From: Vibrio hepatarius
GTDB taxonomy: Bacteria > Pseudomonadota > Gammaproteobacteria > Enterobacterales > Vibrionaceae
Length of the DNA: 64,000 bases
Assembly (NCBI RefSeq): GCF_011806575.1
Contig: NZ_JAATOO010000005.1
Span: 124,001-188,000, forward strand
Direction of reading: 5' to 3'
A program made the translations under genes and the position numbers. The notes under the pieces were generated by a model, which searched no databases, was not told the DNA's origin, and saw only the letters and a list, made by a program, of their open reading frames with translations. Of the stretch, positions 26,536 to 35,404 are shown piece after piece; the first letter of the stretch is position 1, and each line of letters opens with the position of its first letter.

Positions 26536-28140
26536 TCACACTTTGAAAAACGCTAACTCATCTCCTAATTGATTGGTCAACTTAGAGATTTCCTGATTCG
26601 ATCGATTGGTATTGCCGATCCCTTTTAGGTTCTCTTGCACCAAGTGGTTGATCTCTTCAAGCTGCCTTGAGATATCTTGCGTTACTGCGTTTTGTTCTTC
26701 TGCGGCGGTGGCCACAATCGAGTTTACATCGGAGATGTCTCTAACTTTATTCGCGACATTTTCAAACGCTTCAATCAATTCTTGGGCCGCGGTTTGCGTC
26801 TCATCAATCAACTCAACGTTATGTGTCATAGACGAATCTGCTTTTTGTGACTGTTCTTGCAGCATAGAAATGATCGACTGAATATCGATGGTCGACTGCT
26901 GGGTTTTAGCTGCCAGTGCACGAACCTCATCCGCAACAACCGCAAAACCGCGCCCTTGCTCACCGGCCCTTGCGGCTTCAATCGCCGCGTTGAGTGCCAA
27001 TAAGTTGGTTTGTTCTGAGATACCGTTAATCACATCAACGACAGAGCTGATTTTATCCGAGTACTCTCGCAGCTCGTTGACGATCGCTCTCGCTTCATAG
27101 ATCGACTCGCTCACTCTCTGAGTGGTTGTATTAGACTTCTGCAATACTTCATTGCTGATTGCGATGATACTTGAGGCTTCTGACACCGACTCTTCAGCGC
27201 GAACCGCATTGACAGCCACATCTGAAGCGGTTGACGACAATTCTGTCGCAGCAGTCGCCACTTGCTCTACCGACGATAACTCCGCCTGAGAGTTTCGTTC
27301 GTTATTCGCAATCGACGTGGCAATGGCTTCCTGACTATCATGCAGGGCGTGCATATTATTATGACTACCAGTCACAAACTTTTGCAGCTTAGTCGAAAGC
27401 ACAGACAACCTTTCACCGATGAGATCCAGCTCGTTGTTGGACTTCTTCCACTCACTATCTTTCACTTTACCGTTAGAGATATCTTCTAACCATGTCAAGA
27501 AATCTGGCAGACTACGCAGCTCTCGTTTGACCATAAATACAGAGACAAAAACCGCCAGCAACGCACTCGCAATTAGGATAATCCAACCATAAAAGTTCGC
27601 TTTGCTGAACGCTTGCTGAGAAAGGTCCAGCTCCGTTTTTGCCACGTCCAGCTGTAATTGAACTAGTTCAGATAACTCTACGCCCAAATCATCAATCATC
27701 TTGTAGAGTTCAATGATCAGTGTCTGGTCATCAATAGTGCCTGCCGTTCGCTTAGCGATAAGGGTTGGCAGAACTTTTTCCAGATTAGCGACCTTGTTAT
27801 CGAGCACGGTTGCGAGTTCTTCTTCACGAGGCGTTAGCTGAGTGGCTAGGTATTGGTCTAGGATAACTCGCGCTTGTTTTACTGAGTCCTCAACTCCTGC
27901 AACGAAATCTTGGTACATGACCAGTCCAACATGCTGCTTGTTAGCGGCGTCAATGATGTTGATCGCGTACAAATCAGAGACTGATTTCAAAGAGGAGAGA
28001 GGAACTACTCGATCGACATAAACACTGTTGAAGCTATCCATGACAGCTTGAGAGGTAGAGATAGACTTAGCGTGATAGCCCAGCAGCACTGCAATAAAAA
28101 ATGCAGGAATAATCAATAGCTTAATAGAAATACTTTTCAT
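26536..28140 (-). CDS. Methyl-accepting chemotaxis protein
   Basis: Chemoreceptor of 534 aa. Helix 1 (about residues 7-24), a helical periplasmic sensing domain (about 30-180, four-helix-bundle type), helix 2 (about 183-203), a weakly conserved HAMP-like linker, and the long cytoplasmic coiled coil follow in order. The signalling tip reads [20 protein letters not shown] and then [15 protein letters not shown], the part that contacts CheA and CheW. No C-terminal CheR-binding pentapeptide is present. Ligand unknown. No che genes lie nearby. Confidence 0.93.
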   Translation of the reverse strand: MKSISIKLLIIPAFFIAVLLGYHAKSISTSQAVMDSFNSVYVDRVVPLSSLKSVSDLYAINIIDAANKQHVGLVMYQDFVAGVEDSVKQARVILDQYLATQLTPREEELATVLDNKVANLEKVLPTLIAKRTAGTIDDQTLIIELYKMIDDLGVELSELVQLQLDVAKTELDLSQQAFSKANFYGWIILIASALLAVFVSVFMVKRELRSLPDFLTWLEDISNGKVKDSEWKKSNNELDLIGERLSVLSTKLQKFVTGSHNNMHALHDSQEAIATSIANNERNSQAELSSVEQVATAATELSSTASDVAVNAVRAEESVSEASSIIAISNEVLQKSNTTTQRVSESIYEARAIVNELREYSDKISSVVDVINGISEQTNLLALNAAIEAARAGEQGRGFAVVADEVRALAAKTQQSTIDIQSIISMLQEQSQKADSSMTHNVELIDETQTAAQELIEAFENVANKVRDISDVNSIVATAAEEQNAVTQDISRQLEEINHLVQENLKGIGNTNRSNQEISKLTNQLGDELAFFKV

Positions 28141-28748
28141 TTTTATTATTTACCAAAATAGTAATTAAATCATTTATTACCAGCGTTACCTTTCAACAAG
28201 AAAGATACATTCGGTTAACAACAACGTAGCACGTAGATACAGAAAAGTCTGTGAAATAGCGATGAACCCATCCATACACGATGAATATTAGAAATTCTAA
28301 AAACAATATTTACGCAAATAAATATTTACACAATACAACAGTAAGTTACTGCCAAAACACGCCATCTATGAGCAAGAAACCACTAATAAACCTCGAAACC
28401 TCATAAGCTTCACCAATGCTACAATAACCAGAACTTGCCAAAGAAAATAAACCGCACTACAGAATAAAAAACCAATAAAAAGAAAAAACTAAGAATTAAA
28501 AATTAAATTCACTTCAATACGAAATATTGATAACAGTACGCCTTTGTATGCATAAGAAATGAATATGACACCACACTCTTATAAGTAAATACTTTCGAAC
28601 TTGCTAATATACAATAACACACATAACCAAAGAGAAGTGAGTGCGATTGGTGTTGACCAGATGGGTTTAGTTTGGGGTGAGAAACCAAAAAGCCGTTCTA
28701 CAAAACAGACACTCTGTAGAACGGCTTTTAGATAGAATAGCAGTGAAA
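28141..28748. other. AT-rich intergenic region upstream of chemoreceptor
   Basis: About 600 bases, clearly more AT-rich than its surroundings, between the chemoreceptor start and a small DUF2999 gene. No coding frame looks real. The terminator at 28688 lies at its right side. It must hold the chemoreceptor promoter and could hide an sRNA, but I see none. Confidence 0.4.
28688..28729 (-). terminator. Terminator of DUF2999 gene
   Basis: AAAAGCCGTTCTACA (28688-28702) pairs perfectly with TGTAGAACGGCTTTT (28715-28729). On the minus strand the stem ends in TTTTT and follows the small gene at once. Confidence 0.8.
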
Positions 28749-29000
28749 TTACTGTTGTAGCTGCGCTTTCGCCGCTTCGACTTTCGAGAAATCAAGCCCT
28801 AGTTCGTTCACCGCTTCTTTGATAAGAGCAGGGTTTTGCATTACCTGCCCCATTAGCAATTGCAGCTTATCTTGAGGCAAACCCAGCTGGCTGATCGTCG
28901 CCATTGCCGCAAGTGGGTTTTGCGTCAACACTTCAAACAGTTCTTTAATTTGCTCATCGCTAATATTGTTTTCTTTTAACAGAGCTAAAATCGGGTTCAT
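28749..29000 (-). CDS. Small DUF2999-like protein
   Basis: An 83-aa, all-helical, acidic protein without signal peptide. I recognise it as the DUF2999 type found in Vibrio (NPILALLKE opening, ISQLGLPQDKLQ, GLDFSKVEAAK end). There are two ATG codons in a row; the second (29000) has the better distance to AAGGAAAG. A perfect terminator follows directly. Function is unknown. The repeat of two short helix units (around residues 20-40 and 50-75) suggests a small helical bundle. Confidence 0.75.
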   Translation of the reverse strand: MNPILALLKENNISDEQIKELFEVLTQNPLAAMATISQLGLPQDKLQLLMGQVMQNPALIKEAVNELGLDFSKVEAAKAQLQQ

Positions 29001-29340
29001 CATCTTTCCTTTTTAAACACACCATAAAACTGGACAGCAGTTTAGCATCAGCCTCGGCAAGATGGCACTCCCGCGTATATTTCTCACACTGATACTTTAG
29101 GGCAAAACAGAGGCATGGTAGAGGATTAATACCCACTACCCTCGGTTACCTTTGCCCTAAACAACATGAACACTAGCCTTTCTCAAAGCAATTATTGTGA
29201 AGTCCGGACATAGTCAACTAAATTTAGAGATGAACAACCGAATAGGTAAGTATCAGTGAGAGATTGGTTGTACGCGCTACCGAGCTGTAGATGACGTAGA
29301 AGTTCAGGTTCTTGGGCGTTGACCGACAAAGGAACGCAAC
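29001..29340. other. Intergenic region upstream of sulfite dehydrogenase
   Basis: 340 bases between divergent genes. It contains a long imperfect hairpin (29096-29161). The AAAGGAAC ribosome site of the next gene lies at its end. Confidence 0.5.
29096..29161. repeat. 66-base imperfect hairpin upstream of sorA
   Basis: TTTAGGGCAAA (29096-29106) and TTTGCCCTAAA (29151-29161) are perfect 11-base arms. Inside, GGTAG (29117-29121) pairs with CTACC (29136-29140), and GAG pairs with CTC. The structure is stable in either strand. It has no T run, so it is not a plain terminator. Confidence 0.55.
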
Positions 29341-30654
29341 ATGAGTAAGAACGAGAAAAACAATCCGCAGGGCATCTATAAATACTATGAGAAGAACCCA
29401 GAATCTGCGGACGAAAAAGTCTTTGGACGCGTAAGTTACCCAGACCGACGCGGCTTTTTGAAAGGTGCTGGGTTAGCGACAATGGCCGCAGTGCTGGGTG
29501 GCGCAATACCTTTCCACCGCAATATGCCGGCTGGAATCGTCCCAGCGGCGTTTGCAGAAGGGCTCGATGATGTGATGATCGAAGGGAAAGACGACTTAAC
29601 CGTTCTCAATGACCGGCCAATGAACGCTGAAACGCCCCCTCATCTACTCAACGATGACGTGACCCCAACTCGTCGTCACTTTATCCGCAACAACGGCATT
29701 CCACCAACGGAAGTAGACGCCGACAGCTGGACGCTGACCATCGATGGTTTGGTCGATAAACCAATGACGTTATCGATCGCCGATTTGAAGAAAAACTTCG
29801 AAGTGGTCGAGCAACAGCTGGTGGTCGAATGTGGTGGTAATGGCCGAGCATTCTTTGACCCTAAAGCCACTGGCAACCAGTGGACTTACGGTGCGGTTGC
29901 TTGCTCAAGCTGGACAGGGGTGAGGTTGGCTGACGTCCTACAAGCCGCCGGACTTAAAGTTGGCGCTATCTACACCGCACATTATGGCGCAGATAAGCAC
30001 TTATCCGGTAAAGCCGATAAGCTGCCCATTTCTCGCGGTGTACCAATCGCAAAAGCATTGAGCAGTGAAAACCTCATCGCCTTTGCCCAAAATGGGGAGC
30101 CATTACACCCAATGAACGGCGCGCCTTTGCGTTTGGTTGTTCCCGGTTGGCCGGGTTCGTGCTCGCAAAAATGGCTGACACGGATTGAGATTCGCGATCA
30201 GATCCATGATGGTCCCAAAATGACGGGGACCTCTTATCGAGTCCCAAATCGACCAGTTGCACCCGGTGAAAAAGTGGCGACAGAAGATTTCGACATCATT
30301 GAACGCATGCCAGTGAAATCTTTGATTACCTCGCCACAAACGAATACTGAAGTGATGGGCAATGAAATCGCCGTTCGTGGCCACGCTTGGTCTGGCGACC
30401 GCAAAGTCGACAAAGTGCAGATCTCGATCGACTTTGGCGCCACTTGGATGGATGCCGATCTTGCAGCACCTGCCAATACAGGCGCGTGGCAAACATTCAA
30501 CGCCAAAGTGAAATTCCCGCAGGCGGGGTATTACGAAGTTTGGGCGAAAGCGACCGACGACCAAGGTATCAGCCAGCCGTTTGCCATCGCTTGGAACCCG
30601 AAAGGTTACCTCAATAATACTTTTCACCGAATTGCACTGGTCGTTAAGGGGTGA
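29341..30654 (+). CDS. sorA: SorA-like sulfite dehydrogenase, molybdenum subunit
   Basis: Periplasmic molybdopterin enzyme that oxidises sulfite to sulfate and passes electrons to cytochrome c. It has 437 aa. A twin-arginine signal, DRRGFLKGAG (residues 35-44) and a hydrophobic stretch, ends near PAAFA (72). The oxidoreductase domain has VVECGGNGR with Cys164 as Mo ligand, GAPLRLVVPGWPG, and a C-terminal immunoglobulin-like dimerisation domain (about 325-430; VRGHAWSGDRKV). AAAGGAAC precedes the ATG. The stop overlaps the start of the cytochrome gene by GTGA. A plain sulfite-oxidase relative with another substrate is the alternative. Confidence 0.88.
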   Translation: MSKNEKNNPQGIYKYYEKNPESADEKVFGRVSYPDRRGFLKGAGLATMAAVLGGAIPFHRNMPAGIVPAAFAEGLDDVMIEGKDDLTVLNDRPMNAETPPHLLNDDVTPTRRHFIRNNGIPPTEVDADSWTLTIDGLVDKPMTLSIADLKKNFEVVEQQLVVECGGNGRAFFDPKATGNQWTYGAVACSSWTGVRLADVLQAAGLKVGAIYTAHYGADKHLSGKADKLPISRGVPIAKALSSENLIAFAQNGEPLHPMNGAPLRLVVPGWPGSCSQKWLTRIEIRDQIHDGPKMTGTSYRVPNRPVAPGEKVATEDFDIIERMPVKSLITSPQTNTEVMGNEIAVRGHAWSGDRKVDKVQISIDFGATWMDADLAAPANTGAWQTFNAKVKFPQAGYYEVWAKATDDQGISQPFAIAWNPKGYLNNTFHRIALVVKG

Positions 30655-31319
30655 GCATCGTGGGCACCAATCATCAATTAGGGCGGGTTATACCGCTCTC
30701 TTTTGTCGTTGCGATGTTGGTGAGCTTACCGAGCACTGCCGATGAGACGCTTATTCGAGCGGGCGAACAGCAAGCGATGGTGTGTAAAGCTTGTCACCAA
30801 TTCGAATCGGATGGTGTCGCGGTTGTCGGCCCACCACTATGGGGAATCGCACAGCGTGATATCGCCAGTGCCAAAGGCTTCAATTATAGCGACGCGCTCA
30901 AAAAGCTCGACGGTAAATGGGATGCAAACAGGCTGGATGCTTTTCTCTTCGCGCCAAGCGAGTACGCACCAGGTACGAATATGGTGTTTCCCGGCATAAA
31001 AGACCCGGGAGCGCGCGCAGCGATCATCGCTTGGCTGGCAACAAAAAACCCTACTCCCGTAAATTGGATAACAGAATCGGCGGGCGCAGCGATTAAATCC
31101 GTAGGCGATGGAATATTAGCACCGGGAGAGAATATGGCTTTGGTCGCATCGGTGTGCTCGGCTTGCCACTCATTGCATTTGGTCGCCCAACAAGGGCTGA
31201 GCAAACAGAGGTGGGACGAAACGCTTAATTGGATGGTCGACGAGCAAGGTATGGATGAACTTAGTCCCGATGACCGCGAAGCGGTACTGGTCTACCTTTC
31301 GACCTATTATGGCATGTAG
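30651..31319 (+). CDS. sorB: Dihaem c-type cytochrome, SorB-like subunit
   Basis: Electron acceptor for the SorA-like enzyme, 222 aa, GTG start overlapping the upstream stop. A signal peptide covers residues 1-30 (LSLPSTADE junction). Two haem sites are seen: CKACH (45-49), with Met111 in GTNMVFPG as likely axial ligand, and CSACH (169-173). The first half is a class I cytochrome c. The second half resembles a separate small cytochrome domain. Known SorB of Starkeya is monohaem, so the second domain is an extension. It should act in the periplasm. Confidence 0.85.
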   Translation: MSIVGTNHQLGRVIPLSFVVAMLVSLPSTADETLIRAGEQQAMVCKACHQFESDGVAVVGPPLWGIAQRDIASAKGFNYSDALKKLDGKWDANRLDAFLFAPSEYAPGTNMVFPGIKDPGARAAIIAWLATKNPTPVNWITESAGAAIKSVGDGILAPGENMALVASVCSACHSLHLVAQQGLSKQRWDETLNWMVDEQGMDELSPDDREAVLVYLSTYYGM

Positions 31320-31419
31320 CGTAAGGGCATAGCATCACGCCCTAAACACCGTTGTTGGTTAACCTCGCCCATTAACTTTGCTAGAGTCTACCCAACATCA
31401 ACTTAACCGTATTTTTCAG

Positions 31420-31905
31420 ATGGAACAGATATATCTTGCAGGTGGCTGCCTTTGGGGCGTTCAGGAATTTCTCAAACACGTACCGGGCGTTATTTCAACC
31501 GAAGCGGGTCGCGCAAATGGCGTCACAAATACCACATCGAGCGACTACGATGGCTACGCGGAATGTGTAAGGGTTGAGTTTGACCCAAGCCAAGTGAATG
31601 TTGAGCACTTAGTCGACTATCTGTTTGAAATCATCGATCCCTACAGCGTAGACAAGCAAGGTAACGATGTCGGCAAGAAGTACCGCACTGGCGTTTACAG
31701 CACGAATCCTGCACACCTAGAACTTGTCAAACTGCATATTGCCGCAAGGAAAGACGCCGAGCGTATCGCGCTGGAAATCTTGCCACTGACAAACTACGTC
31801 AAGAGTGATGAAGAGCACCAGAACAGGCTAACGCTGCATCCAGAAGATCATAGCTACTGCCACCTGCCTCTAGACTTGCTGTACAAATACAAAAACCGCT
31901 CGTAA
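31420..31905 (+). CDS. msrA: Peptide-methionine (S)-S-oxide reductase MsrA
   Basis: Repairs oxidised methionine, 161 aa. The catalytic motif is GCLWG (family GCFWG) close to the N-terminus, followed by TEAGRANG and a YDGYAECVRVEFDP block, and LTLHPEDHSYCHLPL near the end. I use the ATG at 31420; an upstream TTG at 31378 has no support and adds 14 unlike residues. It follows sorAB by about 100 bases, so it may share oxidative-stress context but probably has its own promoter. A perfect terminator follows. Confidence 0.92.
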   Translation: MEQIYLAGGCLWGVQEFLKHVPGVISTEAGRANGVTNTTSSDYDGYAECVRVEFDPSQVNVEHLVDYLFEIIDPYSVDKQGNDVGKKYRTGVYSTNPAHLELVKLHIAARKDAERIALEILPLTNYVKSDEEHQNRLTLHPEDHSYCHLPLDLLYKYKNRS

Positions 31906-31917
31906 CCCAGAGACAAG

Positions 31918-31950
31918 AAAGCCGCCAACAATTGGCGGCTTTCGCTTTTT
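31918..31950 (+). terminator. Terminator of msrA
   Basis: AAAGCCGCCAA (31918-31928) and TTGGCGGCTTT (31932-31942) make a perfect 11-base stem with a 3-base loop, then CGCTTTTT. Confidence 0.85.
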
Positions 31951-32120
31951 GCTCAAACGATTTAAAACTCGTCATTCAAGTCAAGCGTGTTTGAACGCCC
32001 TTGCCCCGGGTATCAACTAACTGGGCTGTTATCCATACCGCAGAAGTAATCACCTCCCCCAATCAGGTCGCTGATTCTTCAATTCGGTTTGAGTTGGTTA
32101 GACATAACAAACACTAACAA

Positions 32121-32140
32121 AAATAACTATCATTTATATT
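32121..32140. promoter_or_regulatory. Candidate Fur box upstream of ferric reductase
   Basis: AAATAACTATCATTTATATT resembles the 19-base Fur consensus (GATAATGATAATCATTATC) in its ATAA...ATCATT core. It lies about 135 bases before the ATG of a gene whose family is iron-repressed. Match is partial. Confidence 0.45.
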
Positions 32141-32273
32141 TGCAATGTAAGACTAATCTTTTATAGTGGGCGAGTTGAAATAAAACTATGAAACCACTTC
32201 CTCAGATAACCAGTGGTAAGGAATGTCAACGAAGACACCCTAGCCTCTTATCTGACAAGCGGTGAAACGCGAT

Positions 32274-33020
32274 ATGAGCCCGTTACCTTTTTTTGAGCAA
32301 TTGTTTGAACACGCACGACAAGTCACCCCCTACCTTGAAGGTACAGTGGCGCTATCGCCTACTCCCAACCAGACCGACTTACTCTATTTTGATCAGCCTT
32401 GCTCAGACACGATTCGAAAATTGTACGAAGAACTAAAACGTGCTCACCCTGAAGCGGGCGCGGCATACTGGTTGACCAGAACCTGGACGTTGCTTTGTTG
32501 GCAGCCAATCTACATTGCGTTTGTGGCGATTTATGCCTGTCGAGGCCTGCCTGAACTGCGTTCCATCGGGCAAATAGTGCAATCTAATTTTATCAGTGGC
32601 TTCCAGTTTACCGATACTGACTATCGTGAAGGAAAAAGAGAGCAGTTGATCAATGCTGCGGGCGAACAACTCAAGCAGTTGTTTGATTTTTATCGAGATG
32701 AGATGAATCAATGGGTGCGAGTGCGCCCGGGTTTCACCAACCATTTGTTTGCCGATGGTGTATTGGCTTGTTTGGTCAAACTCAGTCAACTAACACCAGA
32801 GCTGACTCGTGATGAGATACACGATCACGCGAAGTTGTGGCTCAGTGCCTGTGAGTTGCCCGAAAAACTGGCAGAGTCACTTAAAAGTGGCGACGATGAC
32901 CGATCACTTAAACTCATTCGCACCAGTTGTTGCTTAGTTTATAAGTGCCAAGGTCGCAAACTGTGCGCAGACTGCCCTCGTCATCCCGACAATAAACAAC
33001 CTAAACGCGCTGGGCGTTAA
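32274..33020 (+). CDS. Siderophore ferric-iron reductase, FhuF-like [2Fe-2S]
   Basis: Reduces Fe(III) in imported siderophores to release iron in the cytoplasm. It has 248 aa from the ATG at 32274 (GGTGA about 8 bases upstream; a GTG at 32262 is the alternative). The C-terminus has SCCLVYKCQGRKLCADCPR, the CC-x10-C-x2-C cluster ligands of this AHA_1954/FhuF type. The N-terminal two thirds are helical with a WLTRTWTLLCWQPIYIAF segment. A Fur-like box upstream fits iron control. No siderophore transport genes are in the window. Confidence 0.85.
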   Translation: MSPLPFFEQLFEHARQVTPYLEGTVALSPTPNQTDLLYFDQPCSDTIRKLYEELKRAHPEAGAAYWLTRTWTLLCWQPIYIAFVAIYACRGLPELRSIGQIVQSNFISGFQFTDTDYREGKREQLINAAGEQLKQLFDFYRDEMNQWVRVRPGFTNHLFADGVLACLVKLSQLTPELTRDEIHDHAKLWLSACELPEKLAESLKSGDDDRSLKLIRTSCCLVYKCQGRKLCADCPRHPDNKQPKRAGR

Positions 33021-33063
33021 ATTAGCAAACCACCGGCATAAATGCCTTGGCAGGCAAACGCAG

Positions 33064-33090
33064 AAAAGCCGCCGTCAAACAGCGGCTTTT
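33064..33090. terminator. Bidirectional terminator, ferric reductase / protease
   Basis: AAAAGCCGC (33064-33072) and GCGGCTTTT (33082-33090) with a 9-base loop lie between convergent genes. T or A runs on both sides serve both directions. Confidence 0.75.
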
Positions 33091-33094
33091 ATTC

Positions 33095-34174
33095 TCAATA
33101 CACCATAATCGAACTCATACCGCGCATCGTCGCGTAATAGAGCCTAGTTCGGACGATATACTGACGACCTCGATGTAAGTGTACTTCGATTTTAGCGTTG
33201 TAATCATGTCCGCTATCGTCATCCCCTTCGATGTACTCTTCCACCCCGTCACGCAACTCAAACAGCACCATAACGGTATCCATTCTGCCGAACGTTTGTA
33301 GCGTGTACTTTCTTGTCATCGACGGGTTGATGATAAAGTCGACCTGCTCACCTGCGGCAATACTGAATCGCTGTGATTCAAATTCGCGCAGCTCGGCGAC
33401 TGTCTCTTCCAGAGCCGGATACAACGCCTGAACGGTTTGGATATCGACAGGCGATAAACCACTGGCTGGGATGAGCGGTTTAATCTGATATTCAGCCGGA
33501 CTTTCAATTAAACCCGCGGCAAAGCGATAGTGCATGATCGAGTCTTTGTCCCAAGCCGAACCATCCACCGTATTGGGCGCGATCTTTCTGATGATGTTCC
33601 AGTGGGTTTGCTCTCTTGACCAGTTGTTCGGCGGACCGCCCAAACTTTCGTAGACCTTTTCTTCATTCCACACGATTCCAGCGCGAGGATTTTGGTGTTC
33701 ATGAGGAAAGCCCAACACGTGCCCGAGTTCGTGCAGTGCAGTGTCACGACCATATTCCGTAGTGAGGTCCCAGCCGTAGTTCGTGGTGCGCTCTTGCGGG
33801 TTTTTAGCGTGGTCAATACAATCTCGACCAACGTAAGACCACGAACCGTCATTCTGATCAAAACCAATCCTGATCATCGCTTCTTCTGGGTTTTGCACTT
33901 CTCGAAACTGCAAACCGATACCGCAGTTTTTCCACGTTGCAAACGCATCTCGAACCGCTTGCTCTTGTTCACTGCCACCACGCCAATGCGCCGGTTGTTT
34001 AAAGAAGTAATAAGTCAGTTGAGTACCGTTAACCCACATTCGGTCTAACTTGGCGATCAGTCGTTGTCGATGACCGTCGGATATATGTGCCAGACTCCGG
34101 ACTTGAACTTCCGGAATAGTACAGCAACGCGCTTGGTCATCATCGGTATGAGTGTGCTTTTTCTCCCTAGCCAT
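33095..34174 (-). CDS. Astacin-like zinc metalloprotease (M12A)
   Basis: A 359-aa metzincin. The zinc motif HELGHVLGFPHE (residues 148-159) matches HExxHxxGxxHE, with His148, His152, His158 and Glu149. A Met-turn, SIMHY, follows near 225. The C-terminal part (about 265-359) looks like a small beta domain of the pre-peptidase C-terminal kind. There is no signal peptide or propeptide; the chain starts MAREKKHTHTDDDQARC. It is either cytoplasmic or leaves by a route without Sec signal. AGGAG precedes the ATG. Substrate unknown. Confidence 0.85.
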   Translation of the reverse strand: MAREKKHTHTDDDQARCCTIPEVQVRSLAHISDGHRQRLIAKLDRMWVNGTQLTYYFFKQPAHWRGGSEQEQAVRDAFATWKNCGIGLQFREVQNPEEAMIRIGFDQNDGSWSYVGRDCIDHAKNPQERTTNYGWDLTTEYGRDTALHELGHVLGFPHEHQNPRAGIVWNEEKVYESLGGPPNNWSREQTHWNIIRKIAPNTVDGSAWDKDSIMHYRFAAGLIESPAEYQIKPLIPASGLSPVDIQTVQALYPALEETVAELREFESQRFSIAAGEQVDFIINPSMTRKYTLQTFGRMDTVMVLFELRDGVEEYIEGDDDSGHDYNAKIEVHLHRGRQYIVRTRLYYATMRGMSSIMVY

Positions 34175-34426
34175 TTGCGTTCTCCTGTTGTTGGATTGGA
34201 GTCACTGGATAAGCAACTCCTTCACTATAAGAATAGGGAACAGCTCCACTTAGAGGGTTTCGCAAATATGCGAAATCTGGCGAATAGTACTTCAGTAAAG
34301 GTCAGACGTGTTTTATTCCGGGGGAAGTGAGCAAAGAGTAAATAACAGAGACAAAAAAGCACCCGTTTGTTCAGCAAGGCTATTGCTGACAGAACAAGGT
34401 GCTTATTCGAATGTTAAGATCAGGCG
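34175..34426. other. Intergenic region upstream of protease gene
   Basis: About 250 bases that hold the protease promoter and, at the right, the ctlX terminator. No gene was recognised. Confidence 0.4.
34357..34404 (-). terminator. Terminator of ctlX-like gene
   Basis: AAGCACC (34357-34363) pairs with GGTGCTT (34398-34404), and inner TTGTTC/GAACAA and AGCAA/TTGCT arms extend the stem. On the minus strand a run of six T follows. Confidence 0.75.
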
Positions 34427-35404
34427 TTACAGCTTAGGGGCGCGTGACGGAAGAAAGACTTCACCCAACATACAACGAACGCTACCGCCACCGATGTTTT
34501 CTATCGTCTGCACGTTAAATGGCATTAAACGACCGTGACTAGAAAGCTGAGCAAGCTGCGCTGGCGAGAATGCATCGTAAGCAGATTGAGACATCGCGAT
34601 CACTTTGTCCCCGTTAATCGTTTCAAGCTGGAGAATGTTGCCGCAGAACTGGTTCATTTGTTCTAGCGAGATCGAAATTACCTGCTTGTCTTTTGCTAGC
34701 GATTTCAGTACAAAACGACGCTCAAATTCCGGGATCACTTCATCACAAATCACGCAGAACCCTTCACCCACCGCCATCATCACGTTAGTGTGGTAAATCG
34801 GTTTACCCGAAGGTAGCGCTGTCTGGAAAGACACCACGCGCTCGTAACCAATGCGCTCCGCGTAATCTTCAAGTACTTCACGATCACAACGCTGAGAAAG
34901 CGCCGCGTAGATGGTACGGTTGATGTGATCCATCACCATCACACCTGTGCTTTCTAGGTGAGCATTAATATCGAGGTAAGACGTCAGTGAGTCCACCGAT
35001 TTCACTTCGCGTCCGGCCGCTTCTAAAGCACTGCGCAGCGCGTCTGGCTTCACTTCGTGCTGGCGGTTGGTACACGCCATCGGGAAGGTGAATAATTCCC
35101 CTTCTGCGGTGGTGCTAAACCAGTTGTTTGGGAACACGGCGTCCGGCGTTTCAACGTCGCCAAGCGGGTAATCAAATACCACAACTTGCACACCAGCTTG
35201 ACGCAATTCGCTCACCATAGTGGAAAACTCCTGCATCGCAAGCAAACGAATGTGCTCAGTGGTATCATTCACTTTGTGCTGAAATTCGTTGTCTTTTGCG
35301 GTTTCCGCGTTAAAAGCAAATTCTTTAGGTGGCACCATGATTACGCAGTTTGCGTTTTGCACCGTTTTTAATTGTTTTTCTGGTAATACTTGCTGTTTTA
35401 ACAT
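34427..35404 (-). CDS. ctlX: Arginine deiminase-related protein, CtlX-type amidinohydrolase
   Basis: Guanidino-group modifying enzyme fold, 325 aa from the ATG at 35404 (a TTG at 35431 is the alternative). Active-site pieces are ETPDAVFPNNWFS with acidic residues, IYHTNVMMAVG with the catalytic His, and the C-terminal ENIGGGSVRCMLGE with the nucleophilic Cys. The family includes the citrulline utilisation hydrolase CtlX, so citrulline, or another ureido or guanidino compound, is the likely substrate. It is a single-gene unit with its own terminator. No arginine-pathway gene adjoins it. Confidence 0.85.
   Translation of the reverse strand: MLKQQVLPEKQLKTVQNANCVIMVPPKEFAFNAETAKDNEFQHKVNDTTEHIRLLAMQEFSTMVSELRQAGVQVVVFDYPLGDVETPDAVFPNNWFSTTAEGELFTFPMACTNRQHEVKPDALRSALEAAGREVKSVDSLTSYLDINAHLESTGVMVMDHINRTIYAALSQRCDREVLEDYAERIGYERVVSFQTALPSGKPIYHTNVMMAVGEGFCVICDEVIPEFERRFVLKSLAKDKQVISISLEQMNQFCGNILQLETINGDKVIAMSQSAYDAFSPAQLAQLSSHGRLMPFNVQTIENIGGGSVRCMLGEVFLPSRAPKL

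Larger units (their letters stand above)
31906..32273. other. Intergenic region with terminator and Fur-like box
   Basis: About 370 bases. It has the msrA terminator on the left and a Fur-like AT-rich dyad at 32121-32140. No gene was recognised. Confidence 0.5.

Noticed and set aside
28141..28748. Possible small RNA or replication element in AT-rich region
   Set aside because: AT-richness alone. No iteron, DnaA box cluster or hairpin with promoter was seen.
30103..30627. 174-codon frame opposite the sulfite dehydrogenase
   Set aside because: It lies fully inside sorA, which has clear cofactor motifs. The rare length is due to high GC in the gene.
33508..33867. 119-codon frame inside the protease gene
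   Set aside because: It is a shifted frame of the astacin-like gene, whose zinc motif proves the other frame.
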